Below, one piece after another: positions 42,911 to 43,026 of a stretch of 43,026 bases of DNA. The stretch is from DASUVJ01 sp036378995 (GTDB taxonomy: Bacteria > Patescibacteriota > Saccharimonadia > Saccharimonadales > Saccharimonadaceae). The position numbers were made by a program, and so were the translations under genes. The stretch's first letter is position 1, and the number at the start of each line of letters is the position of its first letter. The notes below the pieces were generated by a model, which saw nothing but the letters and a program-made list of their open reading frames with translations, was not told the origin of the DNA and did not search any database. The DNA lies in assembly GCA_036378995.1 (NCBI GenBank), contig DASUVJ010000035.1, positions 1 through 43,026 of the forward strand, written 5' to 3'.

Positions 42911-43026
42911 ATGTCACAAACCATCAAACGAATACTTGATAAGCAACCGGTTCGCTATCTTATCTCGGGTGGCTTGACTGCACTTACGGAGTATGGCTCG
43001 TTCGTGATATTCATTTACTTCGACAT
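42911..43026 (+). CDS. GtrA-like membrane protein, 3'-truncated
   Basis: The first 38 codons of a gene cut by the window end. The visible start MSQTIKRILDKQPVRYLISG continues into a hydrophobic segment (LTALTEYGSFVIFIYF), the pattern of GtrA proteins (RYLxxGGxxxxxxxxxFxxL). An in-frame ATG at 42899 would overlap the -10 and is less likely. It is a second GtrA-like flippase candidate beside the GMC operon and the GT2/DUF2304 genes. Confidence 0.7.
   Translation, partial: MSQTIKRILDKQPVRYLISGGLTALTEYGSFVIFIYFD

Overview
The window looks like the replication-origin region of a small, densely packed Patescibacteria (CPR) chromosome, most likely a Saccharibacterium (TM7). This is inference from layout and gene style: dnaA-dnaN-recF diverge from rpmH-rnpA-yidC-jag around a DnaA-box-bearing spacer; intergenic gaps are tiny; a PrgI/VirB4-type secretion operon and a large surface-glycan region flank the origin. 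TGA is an ordinary stop here (for example at 8071-8073 and 11210-11212), which argues against the recoded CPR lineages Gracilibacteria and Absconditabacteria.

Region 1 (2-11868, + strand) is a type IV secretion (T4SS-like) operon, cut at its 5' end. It has a VirB6/TrbL-like membrane protein, PrgI, a VirB4 N-domain-like protein, the VirB4 ATPase, a 1002-residue membrane protein ending in an M23 peptidase, a VirB8/TcpC-like bitopic protein, a secreted protein carrying lysozyme-like, amidase and NlpC/P60-like domains, a PEGA-domain protein and a final bitopic protein. The operon is unusually rich in peptidoglycan-cutting domains, which would suit an epibiont that must cross a host cell wall.

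Region 2 (11865-17935) is the origin and core. recF, dnaN and dnaA lie on the minus strand. An oriC spacer at 15641-15910 holds three perfect DnaA boxes and one near-perfect box, and a second group of partial boxes lies between dnaA and dnaN. rpmH (45 aa), a clear intrinsic terminator, rnpA, yidC and jag/khpB follow on the plus strand.

Region 3 (17939-28171) is surface-glycan synthesis and export: three GT4 and two GT2 glycosyltransferases, a GtrA flippase-like protein, a PMI-type cupin, a Wzm/Wzt ABC exporter and, unexpectedly, sucC-sucD inside the glycosyltransferase operon.

Region 4 (28257-43026) continues the surface theme. It has a membrane-anchored protein coupled to a 985-residue secreted protein with a lysozyme-like head and CARDB-like repeats, a GT2-GT4 fusion, three polytopic GT-C-like proteins, a GT2/DUF2304 pair, an operon of a small membrane protein, a GMC oxidoreductase and an SDR, and the start of a second GtrA-like gene.

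Two genome-wide habits stand out. First, about a dozen first-in-operon genes have a TATAAT-like -10 only 6-15 nt before the start codon and no Shine-Dalgarno site, suggesting leaderless mRNAs, while several downstream genes have clear Shine-Dalgarno sites. Second, five of seven convergent gene pairs overlap by exactly four bases through their stop codons, four of them as CTAG. No tRNA, rRNA, CRISPR array, insertion sequence or prophage was seen. No gene-free stretch exceeds 300 bases.
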